Assembly (NCBI GenBank): GCA_947561395.2
Contig: OX387183.1
Span: 6,629,883-6,693,882 of the forward strand
Length of the DNA: 64,000 nucleotides
Source of the DNA: Buxus sempervirens
Taxonomy: Eukaryota > Streptophyta > Magnoliopsida > Buxales > Buxaceae
Reading direction: 5' to 3'
Part shown: piece after piece, positions 11,230-22,699 of the stretch
Position numbering within the stretch: the first letter of the stretch is position 1
How the letters are laid out: the number at the start of each line of letters is the position of its first letter
Translations under genes and position numbers: made by a program
Notes under the pieces: generated by a model
Told to the model about the DNA's origin: nothing
What the model saw: only the letters and a program-made list of their open reading frames with translations
Database searches by the model: none

Positions 11230-13156
11230 TCACCCAATCTGACGATGCAACACCTTCTCCTTTAACCTGTTAGTTGGATCCAACACCAAATCCGCCATCA
11301 CCTTCTTCCTAAAGTACGGGATATTATCCTGCTTCATAACAAGTAATGATATTAACTTAGCATCGAACAATCATCTATAGGATAATAAATGCATATGATG
11401 TAATTAAGTTCTGGAAAAAGATAGCATGCCTGTCCAAATTGAGGGTTTAGCACATGCCCATCCCAAAACTCCATAAACTTCAACACAAAAACACCACAAT
11501 CATACCTACATCACAAGTTCGGGGTAAACAAAATATAAATGTATTAGAACAGTGTCGAACACCAATCATCCACAAAGACATTATCTTACTCGTTCTTTTG
11601 ATGAGGCACTGATGCATACTCCCTATGCCATGATGGAATCCCAAACGATCTTGCGTGGACAAATGTCTCAAATAAGTCCTCAAAAAATTTTGCCTGCCAA
11701 ATTAAAAGGATGCTTAGCAAATATAAATTACAAATTAACAATGGAAACGCAAACCTACAAGTTTATTAACCGCCTCCCCTTGCAAACCTTGTCTAGAACT
11801 ACTATCCGAGTCCAACAATTCAAATCTTTTTCCTTTCACATTCAATACTACAAGGAACCAATGGTTCCTTTGGCATACTGGTAGAAAAATCTACATAAAA
11901 CATTAACTATTAATTAGGAGGAGAAGCCCAATCTAAACATGTGATTGGAAGAACTTGCAAAAATTACTGAGAGAAGAACATTATAAGACAACATGTTTTT
12001 TATTTCCATAAAAAAACAAACTTAATTTACCATTTCACATTCACGGAGGAGAAACCCAATTGTTTTCAGAGAGAAGTACTTCTTATACATTGTATCAATC
12101 TCCTCTTTGCCGTTTATGATTATATCCTATGATTTACAATAGAATTAGAAACGCATGTGCATACCTTATTACACAAATTTAAAGCAAGCTAGAATAGTCA
12201 AATATGCTTACAGTGACAACGGGAGAACAATAATGCTTTTTGACTCCTGATGAATATAAACCTTGTCGGTTGATAAGGCAAATAGCATATGCTGCTATTA
12301 CCTATATTACATAATACATAATAGATATAACCGTTAATATGATTGTGGAATTAACTAGCTATACAACGAGATAAAACTAACATACCATGCTGCCGACCCA
12401 ACATCCATCTGCCAAGCAAAGCATCTCTTCCACTGTAACATGCATTCCAATGTAATCCACAACAACCAAGCTACACAATAATAAGAAATTCATGTCACAA
12501 TCGAAACACTACATCGAGGGAAAACTAATTGTGTTTTCCGTCGATCTGGCACACAAATATAAGCATCTCCATACATTAACTTCATGTTCTCTCAGAAACA
12601 ATATATATAAAGAATTACTTACTTTGTTGGACGCAATTCATTTACATATTCGACAACCCGCTTTTCATCAGGCTTCAACGGAGGGAATTTGTGTTGGACA
12701 ACGAACGGAGAACACAAATTTTTGGGTTTCTTAATCATTTGCTTGAATTTACTTGAAGAAACAACCTTCGGTTTTGGTGACGCAATCTCCTCAGCAACTT
12801 GCACTGGTGACCCTTGCTCATCAGCAACGGCTTCAACCGGTGATGGTGATCGTCTCAACTCATGGGATGAACACCAATCATGGGCTGAATCTGGCTGTTC
12901 ACCATAGGTTGCTGTGTCTCCGCGTCTCTGGAGGTACAACTTCAATTCCATGCAATGACGCTGCATCTCTTGAGCAGCAGCTGCCATCCGGTCCATTTGT
13001 TCATGTAATATCTGTATCAATAATCAAGTGTTAAAATTAGATTCAAGTGTGAATATAGAATACTAGTTAACCACCTCACAACTTTGTGCTTTCTCCCACC
13101 TGAGATAGATTGCCAGGCAATCCATCCGTGCTTCTGTCATTTCCTCCACTTGCCAT
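11230..13156 (-). CDS. Ulp1/C48-family SUMO protease-like gene, apparently intact (MULE cargo)
   Basis: The product should be a cysteine isopeptidase of the Ulp1/SENP (C48) fold, cleaving SUMO or a related modifier, probably in the nucleus. Nine exons join in frame to 375 residues: 13,156-13,100, 13,011-12,623, 12,470-12,386, 12,301-12,212, 12,126-12,031, 11,890-11,759, 11,693-11,590, 11,505-11,430 and 11,328-11,230 (TGA). The catalytic set is complete: His249 in QRNHWFLVV, Asp266 in ELLDSDS, Gln315 in VPHQKNE and Cys321 in YDCGVFVLKF. Residues 20 to about 60 (LHEQMDRMAAAAQEMQRHC) look like a coiled coil, followed by an acidic/serine linker and a GCWVGSM segment typical of plant Ulp1-like proteins. 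All introns are GT-AG except the last, which appears to be GC-AG (CAG/GCATGC). I saw no stop or frame break, unlike the transposase in the same element. A further upstream exon cannot be excluded. Confidence 0.88.
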
Positions 13157-13647
13157 GTGTGTGTTGGATAACTCCGTCTTCCTTAAGGCTTATCTACATT
13201 TCATTCACCAATTTCAAAATTTTGTTTTCCTCAATTTTCAGAATAGAGCACCACATCGCACTAATAATAGATAAAATAGCCGTGTCGAGTTAACCATTCA
13301 AAGCACTTAAACTTTTTATAAATATTTCATAATTATGAACAACACACCAAATAACATTGTACAATAGGTTAATTAACCCATTAATGGAACTATTACAATC
13401 TTATTTTACAATGACCAACTTGACCATTTCATTGTTAGATAAAGCCTAAATTACCTAGCCATGATATTTGTTAAATAACCCTACAATTATATTTCTCTTA
13501 AATGACATATACTTTAATATTTCCAATTTCTAGGCTTTTGTCAGCTAAAGTGGCCTTGTTATGCCTTCTAACTCATAAATTTTAAACAAATGTATTTAAT
13601 TTTTTTTTTAAACTTCGACATCATCTCTCTTACCCATTAAGAGTCAA
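13157..13647. other. AT-rich region upstream of the protease gene
   Basis: No gene is seen. This stretch should contain the promoter and 5' leader of the minus-strand protease gene. It is AT-rich with homopolymer tracts and runs directly into the right terminal repeat. Confidence 0.4.
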
Positions 13648-13764
13648 CATACTACCCACAAACATCTTTAAACTAAACACACCAAATGACATTGAACAAT
13701 AAGTTCATTAATCGATTCATCGACATGTACTCGATTTATTGGATGAACAATGTGTTCATTGTTC
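13648..13764 (-). repeat. Right terminal inverted repeat of the MULE
   Basis: Its reverse complement begins GAACAATGAACACATTGTTC and matches base 1 onward, including the inner GATGTTTGTGGGTAG block. The next bases (CGATTAATCGCC) still carry the element's palindrome, so the repeat may extend beyond 13,764. Confidence 0.85.
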
Positions 13765-14539
13765 GATTAATCGCCTTCAAGTCGAACACATCGATCAATA
13801 AAGCGATGAGCTTCAGGCGATTCCAATGAATGGTTTTGAGGAAAACCAATTAGGGAAAATCGTTGATAACCATACCCAAAAACGATTAGCCACAATAGGT
13901 TCATACCTTGAGGAGATTCGTCCAAAACCCTTACCAATGCAAACGTTCCACTGCTGAGTTTCGTCAAAACCCTCTACGGCCCTTTCCTTCCCCAAAAAAC
14001 GCAACCTAAACCAGGGCCATGGACATGGGGTTTCGAGATTTTACTGTATATTCCTTCAACCGAACATGCTTCGCGGTTCCACTTGAGATGGGGTTTCAAG
14101 AGGGGCTTCATTCAACCGGAGAAAGTTTCGCCGTCGAGATGGGGTTCCCACCTTCGCTGCTCGCTCGACGCTTCAGAGAAGGGTTTCAATCGAACGAAGA
14201 GGGAAGGGCAAAATGGGACCTTCAAAATGTGCTACAGTGTTTTCGGACCACTTGGTAAATAATTTTGAAAAATGGCATGAATCGGTAGGTAAGACTTTTC
14301 AACGGTTGTTTTTGTATTTATTTTGCAAAAGACGGGTGTATTCGAAATTTTCCCTTTTTATTTTGAAAGTGGGCCAGAACCGTATATGGTTCATGGTTCT
14401 GCGGTCACGAAACAGTCTCTACGCTGTTTTTAGAATTTTTTTTTTTTAAACAATTTGAGAACTATGTTTACCCAAAAAGGGATTTATTGTACCGTTATTG
14501 TACCGTTAGGGAGGGATTATTACGAAACAATATAGAACT
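13765..14539. other. MULE flank or outer terminal sequence
   Basis: No recognisable gene is present. The first ~40 bases still have AATCG/ATCGATCAAT motifs and may belong to the MULE. Between 14,010 and 14,260 short GGGGTTTC motifs recur about every 50-60 bp. The last 80 bases include a duplicated TGTACCGTTA. The copia target site GAACT lies at 14,535-14,539. Confidence 0.4.
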
Positions 14540-14790
14540 TGTTGTAAAAGAATGAGAATGGCAAGACAAGAAAGATTAGCAAGATAAGATAGACTCAAAT
14601 GGAAGAGAAAATCAGCTCTTTCAGAACTCAAGATCATTCACTAGTAAGCAAATTTGTGTGTTACAATTCCATACATCTCAAGACCCTTTTATAAGCTCCA
14701 AGAGGTGTATCTCTTCATCTCAAGAGGTGTATTCCAAGAGGTGTATCCCAAAGCTCCAAGAGGTGTATCCTTGAAGAGGCGTATTCCAAT

Positions 14791-16261
14791 TAAGGCTGTC
14801 AATGGGTCAGATAAAGATCCGAATCCGATCCGAATTCGACCTGATTATCCGAATATGGATCTTAGCTTTAGATCCGATTATCCGAATAAGATTCGATTAT
14901 CCGAATCCGATTATATTCGGATTCGAATATGGTATTGCACATATTCGACCCGATAAAGATCCGACCGTTTATTTTGTATGTATGTTATGTTTTTTTAAAT
15001 CTTTTTATATATTAGTATAAAAAGAATTTGAATAGATTATACAAACAAGTAATTTTTAAAAATTCAAGGATACATATGTAATTTTTAAAGGTTAAAGGAT
15101 ACATATGTAATTCTAAAAACGTGTTTAAAATACTATAAAATCCAAATTGAAAAGCAAATGATGGCGTCTTCTACCGTTCCTCCATTTCTATTTTAAACAT
15201 ATTATAAAAAGTAAATATTTAAATCATTGCGGCTGTATCATTAATTTCAATTGTAAAAAGTAACGATGGCGTCTTCGTAACGGATTAAAATCGTCTGCTG
15301 GGTGCCCAGCAGCCAATAGGAATCCTACAAGGCAGGGCCACATCACGACTGCCCTACCCTGCAAGGCGGGGCCCACCTGCCTTGCAGGATTCCCATTGAC
15401 TGCTAGGCACCCAGCAGACGATTTCAATCCCTTCGTAACCCTGAGATAACTTCTTAACTCGTAAAAGTAGAGAGTTAGTGGGGTGTGCGGCTCGAGGCTA
15501 CGGCGTCGATAGCGATCCCAACACTCAACAGTCACTTCCTTCTTTTCGGTCTAATTCCCGGAGATAGCGATCTCCCAGCTTCATTCTCCGATCAACCATT
15601 GTTCTCTCTGTAGCGCCTTGATCCTTTCATCTTCATGCCCAACACTGTATCAGCTTCTCTGTGTTGTGCTAACTCGCTGCGTCCATATTTCCATTTTCAT
15701 CTTCATCACCTTCTCTGATAACCTAAGTTCTCTCCGTGGCTTCGCACTAACCCAAAAGTATATTCATTTTCGTCTTCACCGAAACCCTAAGTTTCCTACC
15801 GCCTACGCTGTAATCTTCATTCTTGTCTTCGTGTAACCCAAAGTATAAAAAAAACTTCTTAACTCGTGATGGCATCTTCGTCCTCGTCTCCCTTTCTATA
15901 CTTCCAGTGAAAATGAAGACATCCTCCTGGTTCGTGATGGCGTCTTCTCCCTTTCCTCCCCTTCTACTTTCCCAATGAGAGCAAAAGAATCCTCTTCAAT
16001 CGTGATAGCCTCTCCCCTCCGGTTTTCATTTTCTCCGTCCTCTCCCATCTTGTTTTGTCAGTAAGAACAAAGGCATTCCATTAACGGATTCGAATATAAT
16101 GGATTCGAATACGATTTGAATAAATATAATCGGATTCGAACTCAGTAATCCATTTAAAAGATCCGTCGGATTTTAATCGAATAACGGATCCGCAACATAT
16201 AATCGTATTCGAACTCGGATAAGCATAGATCCGATTCAAATCCGACCCGTTGACACCCCTA
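14791..16261. mobile_element. hAT-like non-autonomous DNA transposon inside the LTR
   Basis: The ends are TAAGGCTGTCAATGGGTC and, in reverse complement, TAGGGGTGTCAACGGGTC. They are flanked by 8-bp duplications ATTCCAAT (14,783-14,790) and ATTCTAAT (16,262-16,269). The intact LTR copies at 22,245 and 25,568 show the empty site. Eight-bp duplications and TAGGGGTGTCAA-like ends are typical of hAT elements. Subterminal regions are rich in GGATTCGAAT/ATCCGAAT motifs. There is no transposase; the 1.47-kb interior is pyrimidine-rich with no recognised gene. Confidence 0.88.
15282..15430. mobile_element. 149-bp Mutator-type MITE inside the hAT-like element
   Basis: Inverted ends GGATTAAAATCGTCTGCTGG and (reverse complement) GGATTGAAATCGTCTGCTGG are flanked by perfect 9-bp direct repeats CTTCGTAAC at 15,273-15,281 and 15,431-15,439. 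The whole element is close to one long inverted repeat, with an inner AAGGCAGGG / CCTGCCTTG stem. Confidence 0.9.
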
Positions 16262-16298
16262 ATTCTAATGGTCATCCATATTCAATGGATTCATAACA

Positions 16299-19200
16299 CC
16301 CACCCCCTTGGATGATCAAAAATTATGCCTCGTTAAAACCTTACCAAGAAAAAACCCAGTGGGAAAAACCAATGGCGAAGGAAAAAGAGTACATAAATTT
16401 TTAAGCCATATACTCCCCCTGGAAAAAGCATGATGAAATGTCTTTAACTTTTCTCATTCCAATGCTTTGCACAATCTTCTTAAATGTTGCTGTAGGCAAT
16501 GCTTTTGTGAATAAATCTTCTCGATTTTCACTTGACCGTATTTGCTTAACATCAATATCACCTTTCTTCTGAAGTTCATGAGTGAAAAAGAACTTAGGTG
16601 ATATATGATTTGTTCTGTCTCCTTTGATATATCCGCCTTTGATTTGTGTGATGCAAGCTGCATTGTCTTCATATAAAATTGTTGGGCTATCACGGATTGA
16701 GGAAAAGCCACACTTTTCTCGTATATGATTAATTACTGATCTTAGCCAAATACATTCCCGTCTTGCTTCATGGATGGCAATAAGCTCCGAATGATTCGAA
16801 GAAATAGCAGATAATGATTGTTTAACAGATCTCCATGAAATAGCAATACCTCCACAAGTAAAGAGATATCATGTTTGAGATCGACTTTTGTGTGGATCAG
16901 ATAAATAACTTGCATCCGCATATCTAATCAACTGTGAAGTTGATCCAGTATGATAGAATAATCCCAAATCAGTTGTACCACGGAGATACCGAAGTACATG
17001 TTGAACTCCATTCCAATGTCTTTGAGTTGGAGTAGAACTATATCTTGACAATAAATTAATTGCAAAAGTTATATCAAGTCTTGTGCAGTTTGCAAGATAC
17101 ATTAGTGCACCAATAGCACTAAGATATGGTACTTCAGGACCAATAATTTCTTCGTCATCTTCTGGAGGATGAAAAAGATCCTTTTTCACATCAAGTGAAC
17201 ATACAATCACTGGAGTACTCAAAGGATGAGCTTTATATATATATAAGTGCTTCAAGACTTTTTCTGTATATGTCGATTGATGAACAAGGATTCCATTTGG
17301 GAAATGCTTAAGCTGCAGGCCAAGACAAAATTTTGTTTTCCCAAGATCCTTCATTTCAAATTCGTCTTTCAATGCAGTAGCAATTCTTGTGAGTTCTTCA
17401 GGAGTTCCAACAAGATTTAAATCATCAACATAAATTGCAACAATAGCAAATCCGGATTATGATTTCTTAATGAAAATGCATGCGCATATAGGATTATTCT
17501 CAAATCCTTTCTTTAATAAATATTCGCCGAGGCGATTATACCACATGCGTCCAGATTGCTTTAATCCATATAAAGATCTTTGAAGCTTGATAGAGTACAT
17601 GCTTCTAGATGTACTTGAATTATATGTTTCTAGCATTTTATATCCTTCAGGGATTTTCATGTATATTTCATGATCTAAAAATCCATATAAATATGTAGTA
17701 ACTACGTCCATCAACTGCATCTCCAATCTTTCTGTGACTACCAAATTTATTAAAAATTTAAATGTAGTCGCATCCATAATAGGAGAATATGTTTTTTCAT
17801 AATAAATCCCAGGTTTCTGCGAGAAACCTTGTGCAACAAGCCTTGCTTTATATCGCATTATTTCATTCTTTTCATTGCGTTTCTGCACAAATACCCACTT
17901 ATATCTAACAGGTGACACTCCCTTGGGTGTTTGGACTATAGGCCCAAAAACTTTTCGTTTTGCTAATGAGCTTAAATCAGCTTCAATAGCTTCTTTCCAT
18001 TTTGGCCAATGATTTCTATATCGACATTCTTTGGCTCATTTTATTCATTATTTCTAGTAATGCCAATAGTTACTTTAAATGAAAATACATTGTCGACAAC
18101 GATTTTATTTCTATCCCAAATTTCTCCTGTACTTAGATAATGTATTGAGATCTCATTATTTTTAGGTACCTGTTTCTCTTCAGGAGATTTCTCTTAGAGT
18201 TTCCTCTTCAGGAGGTTCCAATTTAGGGGATTCTATTCCAGGAGATTGTAAAATGGGCTCTATGGTCTCTTCAGGAGCACCACTTTCATTTCTTTGAATT
18301 TTCCTCTTTCGGGGATTTTTGTCTTTTGAACCAATAGGTCTTCCACGTTTTAGGCGTGCCTTAGATTCACCTGTTGCTTTGTTAGCAGGTTGTCCTTTAG
18401 GGATTTTAATCCTTGCTAGAGTATTTACAGCAAGTATATGAGATTTTACTACACTTCTGGTATCAGTAAATGTATCCGGTAATTGATTTGCAATTTGTTG
18501 CAAATGAATAATCCTTTCAACTTCTATCGTAAATTGATTAGTACGAGGATCAAGACGAGCTAAGGATATACTTTTCCAAGAGATTTCTTGTCGTGCTTCA
18601 GGCATTGACTTTTCTCCCCCTAATGACGGGAAAACTGTTTCATTGAAATGGCAATCCTCAAATCGTGCCTTAAAAATATCCCCTGTAAGGGGCTCAAGAT
18701 ATCTAATAATTGATGGGGAATCAAAACCAACATATATACCAAGTCTACGTTGTGGGCCCATTTTAGATCGTTGTGGTGGTGCAATAGGAACATATACAGC
18801 ATAACCAAAAGTTTGAAGGTGAGAAATATTTGGTGGTTGACCAAATGCAAGTTGCAGTGGAGAATATTTATGATAAGCAGATGGCCTAATTCGAACCAGA
18901 AATGTTGCGTGCAATATAGCATGCCCCAAGTAGAACTAGGTAAATTTGATTTCATAAGCAGAGGTCTAGCAATCAACTGAAGTCTTTTGATAAATGATTC
19001 AGCTAAACCATTTTGAGTGTGTGTGTGAGCAACAAGACGTTCAACATCAATTCCAATTGACATGCAATAGCTATCAAAAGCTTGATATGTAAATTCAGCT
19101 GCATTATCTAGTCGAATTTTCTTAATTGGGTAATCAGGGAATTGTGCTCTCTATCTGATTATTTGAGAAAGAAGTCTAGCAAAAGCAATATTTCTAGAAG

Positions 19201-22100
19201 AAAGAAGACAAACATGTGACCATTTAGATGATGCATCAATTAAAACCATTAAATATCTAAATGGTCCACATGAAGGGTGTATAGGCCTACAAATATCTCC
19301 CTGAATTCTTTCCAAGAATGATGGAGATTCAACAACTAGTTTTGAAGGAGATGGTCTAATAATTAGTTTACCTTGAGAACAAGCAGAGCATGGATAATCA
19401 CTTGGTAAAAGAATCTTCTGGTTTTTTGATGGATGCCCTATTGAATTTTCAATAATTCTTCTCATCATTATAGAACCTGGATGTCCAAGGCGATCATGCC
19501 ATATCATAAAGACCTTTGGATCAGTGCACTTCTGGTGCATCACAATATGTGATTCAATCATTCTCATTTTCGTATAATACAACCCCGAAGAGAATGCTGA
19601 CAGCTTTTCTAACACTAGCTTCTGGCCTGAATGTGTTTGAGTAATAAAAAGATGCTCTTTGTTGCCTTCATCAGTGGTTTCAATATGATAACCATTACGA
19701 CGTATATCTTTAAAACTCAACAAGTTCTTTCTTGATCTTGGAGAAAATAAAGCATCATCAAGGCACAATGTTGTGCCATTGGGCAACAATATATATGCTC
19801 TTCTGGAGCCTTCAATTAGATTCGATGAACCTGATATGGTGTTTAGATTGCCTTTGCTATGTTTCAAACTTTGGAAATATTTCTTATTTTTAAGGATTGT
19901 GTGAGTTGTCACACTATCTACCAAGCATACATCATCAGCATTCATCAATTCATTAATAGAATCCATGCTTCTTCATATATGCAAAATATAAAATTTCATT
20001 ACTATAGAATTCAAACCCTAATAATATAGTAAACAAAGACTTACTACTCAAAATAAACATTTCCATCACCAATAAGACGATCAATTCTACCACTAGGATC
20101 TTCAAATAAATCAGAAACATCAAGATGATTAATATTAACTCCATCACAATTATCAAATTGAGGTACATGATCTATTCGTTCTGCAACATTCATTTCAATT
20201 TCCTTTCCTTTTTTCTCTTTTAGAGGCTTGATATAGGTCTACCAAGTGTCTGGCTGTACGACGGGTACGTGACTAATGTCCATTCATACCACATCGATGA
20301 CATACATCTTCATTTTTCTTTTGAGAATTGTTCACGAAACATTTGCTCTTTTCTGATTTCTTCCATTTCTGATGGCAGGGTGCTTTGTGGATTCCCCTTT
20401 TAGTGATTTCACTTCTAGTGCCACTATATTGATAATTCTTTCTACCAAGTCCTTGTCCACGTCTACCATTATTCTGGAATGATATACCTGTTAACACAAA
20501 TTTTCGTGTCTAAAACAAAAGACAAGAAAAATGTAACAAATAACAATTTGTATTAAAATGAAGAAATAGGTTATAATCTTTGTGATTCTCCTCTAATTCG
20601 ATCTCCTTGATGGGTCTTGATCCAAGGGCTACACGAGCTTGATCTTGAATGAAACTTCAATATTCAACTTAAGGGCTACGAGAGCTTGATCTCAAATTGG
20701 ACTTCGATCTTTGATTCGGGGGCCGTAAAGCTTGGTCTCGAACTGGACGATCTTCTTTTGTTGTGATTGTCATTTTGTCTTCTCTTTTCTCAAAGTATAA
20801 ATTTGATAGAGTAAAAACGGGGTAGATTTGGTGTAGACTTAAATGAGTTTCTCCAACTCTCCTTGAATTTCTATAGAGTTTCTCCAAGCTTTAGGCAGAA
20901 CTTCTATAGCTTGAATTTGCCTTCTGATTTCTGCAGAGTGTCCCCAAGCTTTAGGCAAGTCTTCTAGAGCTTAAAAGGTCTCCTTTTCTTCCCATTGAGG
21001 TCCTCTATTTATAGGCAAACGTTATGAGCACTTGTCTTAATATGAGGATCTCTTTTGATTGAAAATTTCCTTATGAGGGTGCGTCTCATTTGGCAACAAT
21101 TTGAATTTGATTGAGCATACCATACTGAGGAATCTCTTTGCTTTGATTTTGACATTTATTTGAATATTGAATTATTTCTTAATATTCTATGCCATTTGTG
21201 GGGTTGTGACTTTCCTTCTTTGGATCATCACAACTTTGTTATCAAAAGACATAGATTTTGTTTTAGTAACAAATATAACCCATATCTTGCTTTGTGGAGC
21301 CCATTTGAAGTTAATGGGTTGAATTTGTAGTATGCTTGTTTTGACCCATATTTCATAATTTAAGGGTCGAACCATCATTTTGTTTAACCCGGCTTATTTG
21401 TTTGGTTAAGCCCTGGCCTTGGATTTGATCTCATTTTCCAAAGTCAATAATTTGACTTAGTCAACTTTTTGACTTGATAACACAAAATTTTCAGTGTCTA
21501 CAATACCATTTGCTTCGGGAAGTGGTGTGGAACCAGTTGGACGAGACTGGTGGTTTTTCATCAAAAGCTCGTTATTTTGTTCAGCAACTAGAAGACAAGA
21601 AATGAGTTCAGGATAATTTGTGAATTTTCGCTCTCGATACTGTTGCTGCAAGAGCACATTCGAGGCGTGGAAAAGTCTTTTCTAACATGTCTTCATCGGT
21701 GATTTTTTCACCACATAACTTCAAAAGTGAGCTGATTTTAAAGAGTTCAGAATTATACTCACTTACACTCTTGAAATCTTGCAACCTCAGGTGCAACCAA
21801 TCATATCGAGCCTTTGGAAGGATGACGCACTTCTGGTGCTCATATCTTTCCTTCAAACTATTCCATAAAACAAGGGGATCTTTTACCATGAGATATTCAG
21901 TTTTCAATTCCTCATGAAGATGATGGCAAAGGAAAAATCATTGCCTTAGCACGATCCTGCAAGGATGCTTCATTTCCTTCTTTAATAGTGTTTCCAAGGT
22001 TCATTGCATCAAGATTGATCTCAGCATCAAGGATCCAAGATAAGTAATTTTTCCTAGAAATGTCAAGAGCAACAAATTCAAGTTTGCTAAGATTTGACAT
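16299..22100 (-). pseudogene. Copia gag-pol remnant
   Basis: Read from high to low coordinates the parts are: gag-like sequence (about 22,100-21,503), a nested solo LTR, a CCHC zinc-knuckle region (about 20,490-20,273), protease and integrase (about 19,966-18,180, including a histidine/cysteine zinc-binding region and SSKWSHVCLLS-type core), reverse transcriptase (about 17,918-17,457) and late RT/RNase H (about 17,372-16,454). Integrase before reverse transcriptase places it in Ty1-copia. It is broken in several places and cannot encode a working polyprotein. Confidence 0.85.
20489..21502 (-). mobile_element. Solo LTR (probably Ty3-gypsy type) nested in the copia gag region
   Basis: A 1,014-bp segment with TG...CA ends is flanked by ATACC duplications (20,484-20,488 and 21,503-21,507). 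On the minus strand it begins TGTAGACACTGAAAATTTTG, an end style common in plant gypsy LTRs. TATTTATAG near 21,010 may be its TATA region. It has no internal coding sequence. Confidence 0.8.
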
Positions 22101-22244
22101 TTTCTACAAATCAAAGTTATAAAGCATTTGTATCATATATAAAATTAATTTCATAATCACAAACAAAATAACAGAAATACTTACAGTGACTTTTAAAAGA
22201 ATGTTACTAGCTTTCAGATTTGGCAAAGACTCGTGCTAATAACG

Positions 22245-22540
22245 TGTTGTAAAAGAAAGAGAATGGCAAAACAAGAAAGATTAGCAAGATAAGATAGACT
22301 CAAATGGAAGAGAAAATCAGCTCTCTCAGAACTCAAGATCATTCACTAGTTAGCAAATTTGTGTGTTACAATTCCATACATCTCAAGACCCTTTTATAAG
22401 GTCCAAGAGGTGTATCCTTGAAGAGGAGTATCTCTTCATCTCAAGAGGTGTATTCCAAGAGGTGTATCCCAAATGTCCAAGAGGTGTATCCTTGAAGAGG
22501 TGTATTCCAATGGTCATCCATATTCAATGGATTCATAACA
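22245..22540 (-). repeat. Right (5') LTR of the copia element
   Basis: This 296-bp LTR runs from TGTTGTAAAAG to ATTCATAACA and is followed by the GAACT target duplication. It is uninterrupted and nearly identical to the copy at 25,568-25,863. Confidence 0.92.
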
Positions 22541-22699
22541 GAACTATCGTCCTTAGTAAAATACTTCACATTTGTAAGGGGTTTAAAATTGAGAATTTTA
22601 AGGTAAATATAGATGCCGTTTGGTAACATTTTTTTTTTACAATTATAAAATAAAAAACTTTTTAATTCATTTTCGTGTTTTTTTTAATAATTAAGGAGA

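Larger units (their letters stand above)
1..13764. mobile_element. Giant Mutator-like element (MULE) with four genes, Kaonashi-like
   Basis: Near-identical terminal inverted repeats at 1-119 and 13,648-13,764 enclose a MuDR-type transposase remnant, an HMG-box/mobile-domain gene, a plant transposon-protein-like gene and an Ulp1-type protease gene on the opposite strand. The decamer CGATTAATCG recurs throughout and I did not find it in the other 50 kb of the window. The left repeat starts at base 1, so the true outer end and the 9-bp target duplication lie outside the window; the right end may also reach somewhat beyond 13,764, because similar AATCG-rich sequence continues there. MULEs that carry Ulp1-like proteases are known in plants (Kaonashi/KI MULEs), and assignment to that group is inference from gene content. 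The transposase copy is broken, so movement would need a partner element. Confidence 0.8.
14540..16298 (-). repeat. Left (3') LTR of the copia element, split by a hAT insert
   Basis: The LTR proper is 14,540-14,790 plus 16,262-16,298, matching the 296-bp right LTR. It includes short internal repeats of the form AAGAGGTGTAT. Confidence 0.88.
14540..22540 (-). mobile_element. Broken Ty1-copia LTR retrotransposon with nested insertions
   Basis: This is a fossil copia element read on the minus strand. It is bounded by GAACT target duplications (14,535-14,539 and 22,541-22,545) and by LTRs that start TG and end CA. A purine tract (complement of CCCACCCCCTTGG) adjoins the left LTR at 16,299. A primer-site-like sequence adjoins the right LTR just below 22,245. 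The gag, protease/integrase, reverse transcriptase and RNase H parts follow in copia order. It carries several breaks plus inserts of other elements. The LTRs still match closely apart from a short indel, so the insertion is fairly recent, older than the hAT and solo-LTR inserts and than the tandem duplication to its right. Confidence 0.9.

Noticed and set aside
11552-11884. Plus-strand open frame opposite the protease exons
   Set aside because: The minus strand gives correctly spliced Ulp1 motifs; the plus-strand peptide has none.
14019-14449. Two short open frames after the MULE
   Set aside because: Composition reflects repeated GGGGTTTC words; no similarity or splice structure.
15224-15535. 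103-codon minus-strand open frame
   Set aside because: It spans the MITE and its flanks inside a non-coding hAT-like element.
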